Assembly: GCF_932526225.1 (NCBI RefSeq)
Contig: NC_064041.1
Span: forward strand, 1,500,699-1,564,698
Length of the DNA: 64,000 nt
Direction: 5' to 3'
Origin: Nematostella vectensis
Lineage: Eukaryota; Cnidaria; Anthozoa; Actiniaria; Edwardsiidae
How positions within the stretch are numbered: the first letter of the stretch is position 1; each line of letters opens with the position of its first letter. The notes under the pieces were generated by a model. The model made no database searches. It was not told where the DNA came from and saw only the letters and a list, made by a program, of their open reading frames with translations. The position numbers were made by a program, and so were the translations under genes. Below, piece by piece: positions 54,279-64,000 of the stretch.

Positions 54279-54504
54279 GATGAGTATGACAGTAATGGAA
54301 GTACCAACACTTAGAATTGGGGAAGCGAATTGTATCTTCGCTTCACTTCATTCTGTGAAAAGCATGTTCTGTTTTGATCGGCTCGTCTCTGCGCCATTGA
54401 CGTCAAAGCGCGCACGCCAACATGTTTTTTTCATCACTAAAATCGAAAAGAACGAGTTGTCCTTCGAAATTTACATTAATCCCTAGAAATGGCAAAGCAC
54501 TTAG

Positions 54505-55299
54505 CTAAGATTATTATACGTCCCTTATGTTTATATATTTAAATACTACCTAGAATTGTTATAGCCTTTAGTTTATACGTGTATGTATGTTTATATATTG
54601 CAATACTCCCGAGAACTCGCATAGCTCTCAGTTTAGAGAAGAATACGTCTTGTATCTTTATATAATGGCAGTTCCAGGACAGCTAGTTGCTTATGGGTAA
54701 TTTTTTTTAGAAGCATGAAGGTTATATAAATGAACTCTCCAGCGATGCAATCCATATTCCCCTGTATTTGGATGGAATATAATGAGACCCATGGTACCTT
54801 TCGGTCGTAGAACTTGAGTTAGACAATCGACATTTTCCGCTTGCATGAACAACTTTTGTATGTTTATATATTGGAATATTCCAAAGAATTGGCATATCAC
54901 TCAGTTTGGAGTAGTATAACGTCTGTATGTTTATATATTGGAATATTCCCAAGAATTGGTATAGCTCTCAGTTTAGAGTAGTATAACTTCTGTATGTTTA
55001 TATATTGGAATATTCCAAAGAATTGGTATATCACTCAGAGTAGTATAACTTCTGTATGTTTATATATTGGAATATTCCCAAGAATTGGTATAGCTCTCAG
55101 TTTAGAGTAGTATAACTTCTGTATGTTTATATATTGGAATATTCCCAAGAATGGCATATCACTCAGAGTAGTATAACTTCTGTATGTTTATATATTGGAA
55201 TATTCCCAAGAATTGGTATAGCTCTCAGTTTAGAGTAGTATAACTTCTGTATGTTTATATATTGGAATATTCCCAAGAATTGGTATAGCTCTCAGTTTA
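54505..55299 (+). repeat. 67-bp tandem array, left part
   Basis: Units close to 67 bp: TGTATGTTTATATATTGGAA, then TATTCCCAAGAATTGGTATA, then GCTCTCAGTTTAGAGTAGTA, then TAACTTC. Outer (left) units are diverged and one contains a foreign 150-bp stretch (54670-54850); inner units are almost identical. It is split by the gypsy element and resumes for a partial unit at 62273. Confidence 0.9.
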
Positions 55300-55477
55300 T
55301 GTTACCTTATAATTTGTGAAAACTCGAGTAACATTAAAAATAAACCGAAAATAAACCACACAGAAACAAACATGACGGTCAACACGTTTTCTTCTTCTTT
55401 TTCCCACACTGCATTATGGGTAATACAATATTTTTCTATGGGGGGGGGTGGGCAAGTGCTTAATTCCAAGGGTAACA
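55300..55477 (-). repeat. 3' LTR of the gypsy element
   Basis: 178 bp. On the minus strand it is preceded by a polypurine tract (AGGGGGGAAGTG, 55478-55489), the plus-strand primer site. Contains a G9 run. Confidence 0.9.
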
Positions 55478-55878
55478 CACTTCCCCCCTGAAAAGATGTC
55501 GTCCTCGACATTTAAGTTACTAGTATGTTTCAATACTACAATGCAACTGAGGAAAAAAAAAATCTGACTACTCTACTATTTCAATGTTCAGTTCCATGAA
55601 GGCATGGTGTAGGGTGATCAAGTCCAACCATGGCTTCCACTTGTTTCTTCATACAGCTGTATCTTGCTTATTCTTTACTCTACAGTTCTCTTGCACAATG
55701 TCATTGCCACGTAAATACCCAATGCTGCTCAAGGTCTTACACCTTGTTACCTACACTATTTGCTAGGCTATACTAGTATTATTCAACTAGTGTCTCTAAC
55801 TAGACCGTTTTTTCCTTTTCTTTTTCTTGTAACAAACAAACAAATATAAGTCAAGTAAGTGTACTAGTGTACTTGTAA

Positions 55879-58800
55879 TTACATTGCTGGTGTCCATGGT
55901 GAGAAGGAAGGACATCTGTAGGGTACCTGTAAACCGTAGGGTACCGGATAACCGTAGGGAGTCTGTAGACTGCAGGGTACCGAATAACCGTAGGGTACCT
56001 GTAAACCGAAGGGTGCCTTGAACCCGCATGTGGCACATGGTAACTCTTGTGTAGGAGGTGCACCGTAAGCACTCCATGCTGACTCATTTATAGTTATACC
56101 ATGGTTAGCGACCAGTCCCCGATAATAGGATGGCTGACCAATAACATCATAAGTAACCCGCAAAGGTGGATGCCTATTCCGCTCGGGTCGTCCAATGATG
56201 CTGCCATTAGCATAGTTCTCCTGGCTGTCCCTATCACCTTGTTCCCCTTGCTGCTGCTGTGATGCCCTCTTTGCCTGCTCCTCTATTGCTTCATCCAGCT
56301 CGCCTGATGCTCCTTCCTGCTGATCAGGTGCTCCATCCAGCTCGTCTGAAGCTTCCTCTTGCTGATCCAGAGATACATCTGACTCGCCTGATGCTATTTC
56401 CTCTTGCCGATCCGGTGCTACATCAGACTCGCCTGATACTTCCTCCTGCTGACCCAGGACTACATCCGATTCGCTTGATGCTTCTTCTTTCTCGTCGGGC
56501 GCATATCCAACCTGTCTACCGTAAACAAAGTCTGGTTCCTCTTCACTACTCGACTCCTCTTTCAACTCTGCTGCGTTCCTTGTTGCAGGTTTCCGTGTTT
56601 TGGTTTTCCTTTTTGGCTGAGTAATCACGTCACTCATGAGATAATCACATGGCAGTAAGAGGTTATAATGCAGAGTCCGGTTCCTGCCCTTGCCATTCTC
56701 AGGTCTGACCTCATACACTGGGCTCGATTCTCCCTTCTGATTCACAACCACAAACACCTGATCCTCAAAGTATGAGCGTAGTTTCCCTGGACCGCCTCGT
56801 TCTGACAGGTTTCGTACCAATACCCGATCACCCGGCTTAAGTGATGAGCATCTCACTTTCTTCTCGTAGTACCTCTTACCCCGCGCGGCTTGAGCTGTCG
56901 ACTTAGAACGTGCGATCCTGTAAGCTTCTTCCATGGTTTCTCGCCACTTTGTCACATATTTCGGATACTGTTGCGGAGTGCCTTGCAAACTGGTACCAAG
57001 CATTAAGTCAATGGGAAGTCGAGGTGAGCGACCATAAAGTAGATAGAAAGGAGAAAATCCTGTTGAGTCATTTCGAGTGCAGTTGTATGCGTGTACAACT
57101 TTGTTAAGACTATCTTTCCACTTGGATTTCTGGTTCTCTGGTAGTGTGCGTAACATTGCAAGAAGGGTCTGATTAAAACGCTCGACTTGTCCATTGGATT
57201 GTGGATGATATGGTGTGGTTCTTGAGTGAGCTACCCCACTAAGCTTTTCCAGATGTTTATGTAGATCGTTCTCGAACTCCTTCCCCTGATCGTGATGTAT
57301 TCGAAGGGGAAACCCAAACCTCATGATGTAATCATTATACAGCTTCTCTGCCACTGTAGGGGCCGATTTATTCCGTGTTGCGTATGCTTGGGCAAATCGA
57401 GTAAAATGATCAATCACTACGAGGATATATTCATACCCACCACTGCTTTTTTCTAGATGTGAAAAGTCCAAAGAAATGAGTTCAAAGGGAGCTGTTGTTT
57501 GAATACTCTGCATTGGTGCCCGTTGAGCATGTTTCGGTCGTTTTTGCTTGATACATCGACAAACAGAGGTAACATAGTGTTCAATGTCCTGTTGCATACG
57601 GGGCCAAAAGAACCTATCCCTCGCAAGTTGCAATACCCTCTCTGCACCGAGATGCCCCATTTCCTCATGTAATTCCTTATAAACGAGATGATGAAGTTTC
57701 CGTGGAAGGACCAATTGGAGACGTGGTCCAATTCTCCGGCGAAGGATATCATCCTTACCTAGTTCCAACTTCTTCCAGTGACGTAACATGGCCTTTGTTT
57801 CAGGAGTTTCCTTCTTTCGCTCCTTTAAGCTGGGTAATGACTCATTAAGTATGAAACCAATCACCTTTCCAATTGTTGTATCCTCACGCTGAAGTCTCAC
57901 AATGTCCTCTGTCGACCATGCTTGCGTGCCTAAGGTGACATTATCGTCGGGAGAATCTTCAAGGCATGCTGACAAAGAGATAGTCGGAATGCCATCTTCA
58001 CCTGCCTGGAACTTTACAGAATTCACAGTGGCTCCTATGTCTTCTTGGCATATGGTCTTCTGACATTCTTCCATATACTTCTCCATGCCTTGTGAAATCC
58101 GCGAGAGACCGTCTGCATCCCCATTTGCCTTTCCAGGTCTGTATTTGATGACAAAGTTATAGTCAGCCAATTCTGATACCCAACGCTGTCCGGTCGCATT
58201 CAATTTGGCAGTGGTCAGAATGTATGTTAACGGGTTATTATCCGTGTAGACAGTAAATTTAGGGGCATAGTACAAATAGTCTCTAAATTTCTCCGTAATT
58301 GCCCATTTTAGCGCTAAGAATTCGAGTTTCCCCGAATGCAGATGGTAATTGCGCTCGGCTTGAGTTAACGATCGTGACCCGTAACCAATGACTCTCAAGG
58401 TTCCTTTCTGGCGTTGGTATAATACAGCCCCAAGTCCCCGCTCCGATGCGTCAGTGTGAAGAATAAAGGGTTGTTGGTAGTCCGGATAAGCCATAACGGG
58501 TGGTGATGTGATAGTATCTATAAGTGTCTCCAGTATTCGCTGATGTTCCTCAGACCAAGAGACTGGTTGGCGTGATAAGGACTTACTCGACCTACTTTTC
58601 GATTTGGTACTTGTACCTCCCTTGGGTTCCGTCAAAAGATCATAAATGGGTGCTGCTAACGTCGCAAAGTTATGTACATATCTCCTGAAATAACTTAGAA
58701 GTCCCATAAGTCTGCGAACTTCTCCGACTGTCTTAGGTGGCGTATCCTTTAAATCCGTAACTGCCTTAATACTCTCCTGATCCATCCGATAACCTTCTTC

Positions 58801-59766
58801 TGACACAACATGTCCAAGGAATGTAACTTCCCTTTGAAAGATTTTACACTTGCTGGATTTCAATTTTATCCCGTGTTCCCGCAGTCTTTGCAAAACTTTC
58901 CTCAGATCACTAACATGTTCTTCAAAACTTTGACTAAAGACAATGATATCGTCCAAATATGGGATACATGTGGTGTCTCTTAAATCTTCTAAACAATCTT
59001 GCATATATCTTTGAAAGGCCGCGGGGGCCTGGGAAAGACCCATGGGAATGCGAACCCATTCATACAGTCCCCAAGGGGTCACAAAGGCAGTCAATGGTCT
59101 ACTGCCTTTCCCCATGAAACCCTGATGATATGCGCGTCCCTGATCCAGTACTGAAAACCAACTATTTCCCCCTAGGGTGTCTAATGCATCTTGAATCCTT
59201 GGGATGGGAAAACGGTCAGGAACACTCTTACGATTCAGTTCACGATAGTCAATGCACAGTCTTAGAGACCCGTCCCGTTTACGGACGCAGACAGCCGGCG
59301 ACGAGTAGGAAGACTTTGACTTCACAATCCATCCCTTATTTATCAAGTCCTCAATATAGCCTTTGACTTCTGCATACAATGGGCGGCTAATTGAGACATA
59401 TGTTTTCTGAACAGGAGTCTTATCCATTAGGGTTAAATTTAACTCAAGGTCTTCGATGCAACCGACATCCTGACTATCACGGGCAAAGGTCTCCTCCTCT
59501 TCCTGTAACAGACGAGTGACTTCCTTTTTTTGTTCTTCATTCAGATCTCCAATCACCACCCCTGGGACCCTCTGTGATGAATCTATGGTCGCCCCCCTGG
59601 ATTCTTGTGTTTCACCTGGGTGTACCCCCCTTGAATCAGACAAGTTCATCTCACTAAGTTTCACTTCTGCTGGGGTAACTGATCTGATAAGGTTAAGACT
59701 ACCCAAGATGGTGCCCCCCCCTGAGGGTGATATCATGCTTGGTGGCATTACTGACGTAAATGTCAA
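55879..59766 (-). CDS. pol: Pol polyprotein: reverse transcriptase, RNase H, integrase (1,295 codons)
   Basis: Reverse transcriptase motifs: [25 protein letters not shown], the catalytic YLDD at residues 270-273, [11 protein letters not shown]. RNase [19 protein letters not shown], then [15 protein letters not shown] and [11 protein letters not shown]. Integrase: an HHCC finger ([16 protein letters not shown] to C-x2-C) near residue 690-735, then the catalytic triad in [21 protein letters not shown] and NGQVERFNQ. The C-terminus has a GPY/F-type region ([20 protein letters not shown]) and an acidic tail with tandem 20-residue repeats (ESDV...QQEE, about 1,100-1,190) and Tyr/Pro-rich repeats at the end. 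No internal stop. The first 20-25 codons overlap the protease frame; the join is discussed separately. Confidence 0.95.
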   Translation of the reverse strand: MTFTSVMPPSMISPSGGGTILGSLNLIRSVTPAEVKLSEMNLSDSRGVHPGETQESRGATIDSSQRVPGVVIGDLNEEQKKEVTRLLQEEEETFARDSQDVGCIEDLELNLTLMDKTPVQKTYVSISRPLYAEVKGYIEDLINKGWIVKSKSSYSSPAVCVRKRDGSLRLCIDYRELNRKSVPDRFPIPRIQDALDTLGGNSWFSVLDQGRAYHQGFMGKGSRPLTAFVTPWGLYEWVRIPMGLSQAPAAFQRYMQDCLEDLRDTTCIPYLDDIIVFSQSFEEHVSDLRKVLQRLREHGIKLKSSKCKIFQREVTFLGHVVSEEGYRMDQESIKAVTDLKDTPPKTVGEVRRLMGLLSYFRRYVHNFATLAAPIYDLLTEPKGGTSTKSKSRSSKSLSRQPVSWSEEHQRILETLIDTITSPPVMAYPDYQQPFILHTDASERGLGAVLYQRQKGTLRVIGYGSRSLTQAERNYHLHSGKLEFLALKWAITEKFRDYLYYAPKFTVYTDNNPLTYILTTAKLNATGQRWVSELADYNFVIKYRPGKANGDADGLSRISQGMEKYMEECQKTICQEDIGATVNSVKFQAGEDGIPTISLSACLEDSPDDNVTLGTQAWSTEDIVRLQREDTTIGKVIGFILNESLPSLKERKKETPETKAMLRHWKKLELGKDDILRRRIGPRLQLVLPRKLHHLVYKELHEEMGHLGAERVLQLARDRFFWPRMQQDIEHYVTSVCRCIKQKRPKHAQRAPMQSIQTTAPFELISLDFSHLEKSSGGYEYILVVIDHFTRFAQAYATRNKSAPTVAEKLYNDYIMRFGFPLRIHHDQGKEFENDLHKHLEKLSGVAHSRTTPYHPQSNGQVERFNQTLLAMLRTLPENQKSKWKDSLNKVVHAYNCTRNDSTGFSPFYLLYGRSPRLPIDLMLGTSLQGTPQQYPKYVTKWRETMEEAYRIARSKSTAQAARGKRYYEKKVRCSSLKPGDRVLVRNLSERGGPGKLRSYFEDQVFVVVNQKGESSPVYEVRPENGKGRNRTLHYNLLLPCDYLMSDVITQPKRKTKTRKPATRNAAELKEESSSEEEPDFVYGRQVGYAPDEKEEASSESDVVLGQQEEVSGESDVAPDRQEEIASGESDVSLDQQEEASDELDGAPDQQEGASGELDEAIEEQAKRASQQQQGEQGDRDSQENYANGSIIGRPERNRHPPLRVTYDVIGQPSYYRGLVANHGITINESAWSAYGAPPTQELPCATCGFKAPFGLQVPYGYSVPCSLQTPYGYPVPYGLQVPYRCPSFSPWTPAM
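56290..56500 (-). repeat. Acidic tandem repeat in the Pol C-terminus
   Basis: Five to six units of about 57-63 bp encode variants of ASGESDVxxDQQEE. They sit between the integrase GPY/F region and the final Tyr/Pro-rich tail. Imperfect but in frame throughout. Confidence 0.75.
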
Positions 59767-60679
59767 CTCGCGTAGCTTTCCCTTTCGGGATGGACAATAG
59801 AGACTGGTAGAGTTCTAGCCCTGTAGGCAATGTCTGGTCTTCATCTGGTTCAAAGATAACTGGGCATTTCTCCTCGACTGGGCCGGTATTTGCACGACAA
59901 TTAATTCTCAGGGTCTGCCCCCCCGGTATGCTGACACTCTTCTTAGGTGACTTTAAGATGCACAAGGGTTCTGAGTTGTCACATGTTTGGATAAAGTTAA
60001 TCAAGGCCCCAACTGCCTCCCCTCTGACTTCTGGAAATGCACCTTTCATAATATCCTGTAATGGGCTCCCTGTGGTGTTGCTATTATCCCCTGGGAAATC
60101 TTTAATCACTGTTTCTATGACATTATATCCAATGATGGGACACTCTAACTCTCCTGGGGTCACTAAAAAAGGTACTTCTACATCTGGCCCTGTATACCCA
60201 TGGGATTCTAGCTTCAATGTTATGGGGATCCATCCCTCATATGGGATCTCACTGCCATTTGCAGCAGATACATTTAAGTTTCTATCCCGACCCAGGAGTG
60301 TCTCAATATCTTGTAAATCAGTGTTCAAACCATTCTCATTGACCCATGATTTAGATAAAACTGAAATTTGCGCGCCCGTATCCCAGAGGGCCTCTGTGCT
60401 AATATCATTAAGCATGCAGGAAACTTTGCATTTTGGTCCTACCAGTTTACAAATAACAGCATGTTGTTTTGGAGTGAGATGAGACATAAATACACTAGAC
60501 TGAATTCGCTCTGCGTACTCACTGTTTTTCTTGGCTTGTAACTCTTGTATCGCAGTGCAAAGTTTCTTGTGTTCCAACCAATGAGCCCGTTGGCATTGCA
60601 CACCGCAGTACAATGCTGACTTACAACCCGCACATTGAACTAAACAATCACTACCAGATGGTTGATGCCCACATAACAC
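59699..60679 (-). CDS. pro: MYND zinc finger plus retropepsin (protease) frame
   Basis: The N-terminus is a MYND-type finger: CVLC (just before the ATG, reached from the upstream gag overlap), [22 protein letters not shown]. The aspartic protease follows with [13 protein letters not shown] (residues about 94-106; catalytic DTG) and [10 protein letters not shown] near 190. It ends TLRGGHHLG at a TAG at 59699-59701. The frame is -1 relative to gag and is expected to be reached by frameshifting, as the MYND cysteines begin upstream of the first ATG. The downstream join with pol is at a run of eight G. Confidence 0.85.
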   Translation of the reverse strand: MLCGHQPSGSDCLVQCAGCKSALYCGVQCQRAHWLEHKKLCTAIQELQAKKNSEYAERIQSSVFMSHLTPKQHAVICKLVGPKCKVSCMLNDISTEALWDTGAQISVLSKSWVNENGLNTDLQDIETLLGRDRNLNVSAANGSEIPYEGWIPITLKLESHGYTGPDVEVPFLVTPGELECPIIGYNVIETVIKDFPGDNSNTTGSPLQDIMKGAFPEVRGEAVGALINFIQTCDNSEPLCILKSPKKSVSIPGGQTLRINCRANTGPVEEKCPVIFEPDEDQTLPTGLELYQSLLSIPKGKATRVDIYVSNATKHDITLRGGHHLG

Positions 60680-60720
60680 ACATACTTGGGACTTTCCTGT
60701 GGAAGCAACTTGCGACCCGG

Positions 60721-62055
60721 CTACCGCCTGTCCCGCGGTGGCAGCCGGTGCTGGTTTCCCGAATCCTTGTTTTGTGTTGGTCTCCGCTTACGACATCCCC
60801 GTGCCCAATGCTCAGATGAACCGCAATAAAAACAATGATCACATGCATCAATCGTATTGCTATCCTCACACTGCTTGCAAACTCTCTTGGCCTTCTGTAC
60901 ATGTATATCCCGATTATCAATATTGCCATCCCTTTCCTGTTGCACTTGGGCCACTGTCTCCCGCAATGTGGCCATCTCCGACTTCACTGACTTGAGTTCT
61001 GCTAGGATCAGGTCTTCTGTTGAGACTGCGGCTGGAGCAGTCTTCCCTTTGTCCTTACGTCCACCATTCCCTTGTGATTCGACATTATCACTTGTTAGCT
61101 GATTAACTTTCTTAGTTATTTTGGTTAACTTTGATTTCCTCTCTAACTCCTCCGATGCCACAATATTTACATGCTGGATTAAATCTTCATCAGTGGTATC
61201 TGTGTTCTGTAGATATGGTCTTAGTTTCATCCTTACACCATCATCCATTAATCCAGTCTCCACAGTTCTTAAAAATAGTCCTTGCACCAATTCGGGATCG
61301 TATTTCATTTTGCTATCAGACTCTTGTGACGCAAAACAAACTTTCTGCCTTTGATCCAAAGCCCTGATCACAAAACTCTGAGGGGTTTCCCCGGGAGCTT
61401 GAGCCAAAATTGCTAATTCTTGATACAGTTCTGTTGCATTTTTTTCCTGATAATGCGAGCGCAAAATGTGTCTTAATTGGGCCAGAGTCAAGCTTGGAAT
61501 ACCTTCCAAGTAGCTGCGAAGTCTCATTCCTGGGCAAATGGACTTTATTACTGCATCGACCACCTCAACTTCTGTGTGTCCTTTCTTTAGTCCAGAGTCA
61601 ATTTGTCTCACGAGACTGACAAAACTTAACTTATCTTTCTGTCCTGGCTCTCCAATTTGCCCAGAAATCTTCATTTCTCTCTTTATATCCGAAATGTAGA
61701 TACCTTTCTTTGATTCCATACCCATAAGCTTGTTCATTTGATCCTTCAGAGCTTGGAGCTCCTCGCTCGGACTTGCACTTGCACTCGTGTTTGGCTGGGC
61801 TTGTTTTTCTTGTTTGGGCTTCGTTGCTCCAGAAATCGCCGAAATAACCTCCTCTAATCCCTTCAGATAGCTGACTGCTTGGTCTCCTTTGCTCTCAAGC
61901 TCGTTATCCACAGCTTGTGAGATCCTTCTGACCCGTTTCAACCTAGATAGTTTGTCGTCCTCGTGTAGCTTCAAAAAGTTTTCCACTTCGTGTAACTGTT
62001 CGGCCGTCAAGCGACACAAACTCTCTTCGATACTAAGCTGAAGTTCTTCAGTCAT
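60721..62055 (-). CDS. gag: Gag polyprotein with one zinc knuckle (444 codons)
   Basis: I place the start at MTEELQLSIEESLCRLTAEQ (62055), just inside the 5' LTR boundary; the longer frame upstream runs into the LTR and is unlikely to be translated. A helical capsid-like region (residues about 130-330, with YLEGIPSLTLAQLRHILRSH) precedes a coiled coil and one CCHC knuckle, CFYCGSSEHWARGC (residues about 405-418), then a basic tail (KRRPTQNKD). It assembles the particle and binds element RNA. Confidence 0.9.
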   Translation of the reverse strand: MTEELQLSIEESLCRLTAEQLHEVENFLKLHEDDKLSRLKRVRRISQAVDNELESKGDQAVSYLKGLEEVISAISGATKPKQEKQAQPNTSASASPSEELQALKDQMNKLMGMESKKGIYISDIKREMKISGQIGEPGQKDKLSFVSLVRQIDSGLKKGHTEVEVVDAVIKSICPGMRLRSYLEGIPSLTLAQLRHILRSHYQEKNATELYQELAILAQAPGETPQSFVIRALDQRQKVCFASQESDSKMKYDPELVQGLFLRTVETGLMDDGVRMKLRPYLQNTDTTDEDLIQHVNIVASEELERKSKLTKITKKVNQLTSDNVESQGNGGRKDKGKTAPAAVSTEDLILAELKSVKSEMATLRETVAQVQQERDGNIDNRDIHVQKAKRVCKQCEDSNTIDACDHCFYCGSSEHWARGCRKRRPTQNKDSGNQHRLPPRDRR

Positions 62056-62091
62056 CTTCTGAATCCGTTTTCTTTGTCTGAGCCCCCAATA

Positions 62092-62272
62092 TGTTACCTT
62101 ATAATTTGTGAAAACTCGAGTAACATTAAAAATAAACCGAAAATAAACCACACAGAAACAAACATGACGGTCAACACGTTTTCTTCTTCTTTTTCCCACA
62201 CTGCATTATGGGTAATACAATATTTTTCTATGGGGGGGGGGGGTGGGCAAGTGCTTAATTCCAAGGGTAACA
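62092..62272 (-). repeat. 5' LTR of the gypsy element
   Basis: 181 bp, with a G12 run. On the minus strand it is followed by TATTGGGGGCTCAGACAAAG, where TGGGGGCTCA is the probable primer-binding site 3 bp inside the element. Confidence 0.9.
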
Positions 62273-62296
62273 TTTAGAGTAGTATAACGTCTTTTG
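62273..62296 (+). repeat. 67-bp tandem array, right remnant
   Basis: TTTAGAGTAGTATAACGTC continues the array interrupted at 55299. Confidence 0.9.
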
Positions 62297-63802
62297 ACAA
62301 AGGTGTATGTCTTGTAAGTGGTATGCGCAAAATGCAATTAATAATATTCATAGCATAATCGTCAAGTACGCGGTAAACCTGCAGAAGCTAGCAGAGGAAC
62401 TTGTTCATTCTGGATAAAATTGATTATAGTTTAATGTTAGCGGGCCAAAAGTTGATGGAAGAATTGATTGACAACTTGGCTTGTTTTTAGTTGTGTCCCC
62501 TCTTGAAAGGAAGACGGAGCTTGAAGTTTACCTCATACTCTTTAGCCAAAAAAGTTTACTAATATCATAGAGTTACCTAGGGTTTGTTTATTGACCTCTA
62601 TAGTCTAGTGTCAACTAGTGTCTACAGGGATTTTCAATTTGGGATTATAAGTGTAAAAAATACTCTCCTCTATGTCACTCGTAGCTTAGCAACATATTTT
62701 ACGCGACGTTCACTATAACGTTTTTGTATTATTACCATAACGACTTTAGAAGGAACGACATGAATTGCACATAAGGTCTTGATGTCTTATATGAAAAGTG
62801 GACCACCAAATCAATTCATTTGAATTATCAAAAAAAAAAAAAATCGAGTGTTGGAATCGATTCGGTTGTCCGCTCGTCATATAAGACAAGTGGGACTGAA
62901 CTCATATACGCAAAATAGAGTGGTTTGCAACAACAGTTTTTTAAATTTTCTACCAAACACCTAAAACTGCGATTTCATTTGCTCGTGCGTCGCGCCTCGC
63001 CGATAATTATAATCTAATTTTTATTTGAGAATTTGCAAACTATATCATTTAAACTCTGTCCAGGGCGTGTTGTACCTAAAAAGGGTACTGTGCGTCTTTG
63101 TTATATCGCATCTTGTACGAAACTCTTCGCTAACGTTGTAAGTGGAATAAAGTTGCCGGTACCCACTGCTAGTGCCAAGTCATTATTCCTGACGAAAACT
63201 CCTGCCACATGTTTTCAGATTGGAGAAAAATATTTGTGGCTTTAAAAAAAGATCCCTTAGATAAGAAAGACCGCAAAATTTGAATGAGTCGTCATCCAGG
63301 CATGCAAAAAGACATGTAGGAAATCATCATCTTTATTGGTTTTTACATTTAACTGATACTTACAGTAAAAAATCCCTTCGACTATTCTGCAAAAACCATG
63401 CTTGCAGGCGGTACTCGGTGTTATCATCGCGGAAACCCCTCTCCGTTCCGTAATCGGGCACCGAGCCCCTTCTCTCTCATTTCCTCCCTGCCCTGCGTCA
63501 GTTTTTTGCGCTCCCCCCCAGGAATCGAACGGCTCAAAATACGAAACCCCCAAAAAGTGGACCTTTTTTCCTGGAAAAGTGGGGGTGTACAAAACTGTTT
63601 ATTGGCCTCTTATTAGATTCTTTTCAATGGAATGCGCTGTTTTAGGGAGGGTTTTCGCAAATGCTCAAATGTTCTTATAAAACCATACGCACCATATTTT
63701 CCGGAATCTTTTATGAATAAACTGCGAGTGTGTTTTAGGGACATTTATCCTTAGATCTCTATTTCCTGTATTTGGGAACTCTCCTGCTCAACCGAAAGGT
63801 TT
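62297..63802. other. Non-coding stretch
   Basis: No gene recognised. 63390-63600 is GC-richer with CCCCC/GGGGG runs and open frames on both strands without family resemblance, probably a repeat fragment. A poly-A run lies at 62830-62842. Confidence 0.5.
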
Positions 63803-64000
63803 AACATGAATACAGTTTTATGGCTCTCAAGGATGTCCTTATTAACGGGGTTTTACTGTATAAATACAGTTTTACGGGTCCCAATAATGTCCTTATTAAC
63901 GGGGTTTTACTGTTTAAATACAGTTTTACGGGTCCCAATGGTGTCCTTATCGACGGGGTTGTACTGTATGAAAATAGTTTTACGGGTCCCAATAATGTCC
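63803..64000 (+). repeat. 54-bp tandem repeat running off the window
   Basis: About 3.7 units of 54 bp built on AATGTCCTTATTAACGGGG, TTTTACTGTATAAATACAGT and TTTACGGGTCCCA. The ACTGTATAAATACAGT part is nearly self-complementary. The array continues beyond the right edge. Confidence 0.9.

Larger units (their letters stand above)
55300..62272 (-). mobile_element. Ty3/gypsy LTR retrotransposon, 6,973 bp, young
   Basis: LTRs at 55300-55477 and 62092-62272 (178 and 181 bp) start TGTTACC and end GGTAACA and are identical apart from the length of a G run (9 versus 12). Target duplication TTTA at 55296-55299 and 62273-62276, verified by the interrupted 67-bp repeat. Transcription is minus. Gag, protease and pol are all present. 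The near-identical LTRs point to a recent insertion. Confidence 0.95.

Noticed and set aside
54268..54486. A small gene directly after the LRRC8-type stop
   Set aside because: A 72-codon frame with no family resemblance, overlapping the end of the larger gene in another frame.
62056..62199. A gag start at 62199 within the LTR
   Set aside because: The extra 48 residues would be encoded by LTR sequence; the next Met at 62055 is just inside the element and begins coherent gag sequence.

Overview
This looks like nuclear DNA from a cnidarian, most likely an anthozoan. It has host genes with GT-AG introns, a single cofilin (ADF) exon, an LRRC8-type channel gene, and a dense load of transposable elements: Penelope, DIRS, R2-like, Ty3/gypsy, a tRNA-derived SINE, hAT-like termini and a Polinton/adintovirus-like viral relic. 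All assignments were made by eye from translated motifs, so clade-level names are recollection of protein families and not search results.

Layout. 1-5.6 kb: a decayed Polinton/adintovirus-like endogenous element (FtsK/A32-type packaging ATPase remnant, double-jelly-roll capsid gene, several small accessory genes, all with frameshifts or stops), broken at 1589-2205 by the 3' end of a Penelope-like element that carries a GIY-YIG domain and a hammerhead-ribozyme-like core. 5.6-11.1 kb: AT-rich, almost no coding signal. 11.1-11.4 kb: an ADF/cofilin coding exon whose downstream intron holds a 6.7-kb, 69-bp satellite ending in a 200-N gap. 18.4-20.1 kb: short repeats and a decayed R2-like retrotransposon. 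20.3-24.0 kb: a 21-bp minisatellite. 24.0-28.4 kb: a copy of an unidentified repeat with TATAG-type ends, then a DIRS-like pseudogene.

28.7-41.8 kb can be read as one approximately 13-kb unit bounded by related TATAG...GGAGCC / GGCTCC...CTATA ends. It contains, on the minus strand, a seven-exon reading frame (about 1,250 codons) with a Cys-rich N-terminus, a RING finger and a C-terminal NACTFIA...LLDSHLHG putative cysteine-protease domain, broken by four in-frame stops and one frameshift, plus an Arg-rich exon. 42.1-51.2 kb holds a tRNA-derived SINE, a 351-bp near-perfect direct repeat pair, a CCAAT-rich promoter-like block followed by three covarying stem-loops, and a second shorter TATAG element with a nested hAT-like insertion.

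The most striking gene is at 51468-54278: an intact 936-codon reading frame with a complete LRRC8-type four-pass pore module, a short LRR block and, in place of the usual remaining LRRs, a C-terminal caspase-fold domain whose catalytic His and Cys positions are occupied by Cys and Asn. I propose it as a channel-pseudocaspase fusion. It is followed by a 67-bp tandem array into which a young Ty3/gypsy element (55300-62272, LTRs identical apart from a poly-G length change, TTTA target duplication) has inserted. The window ends in a 54-bp tandem repeat.
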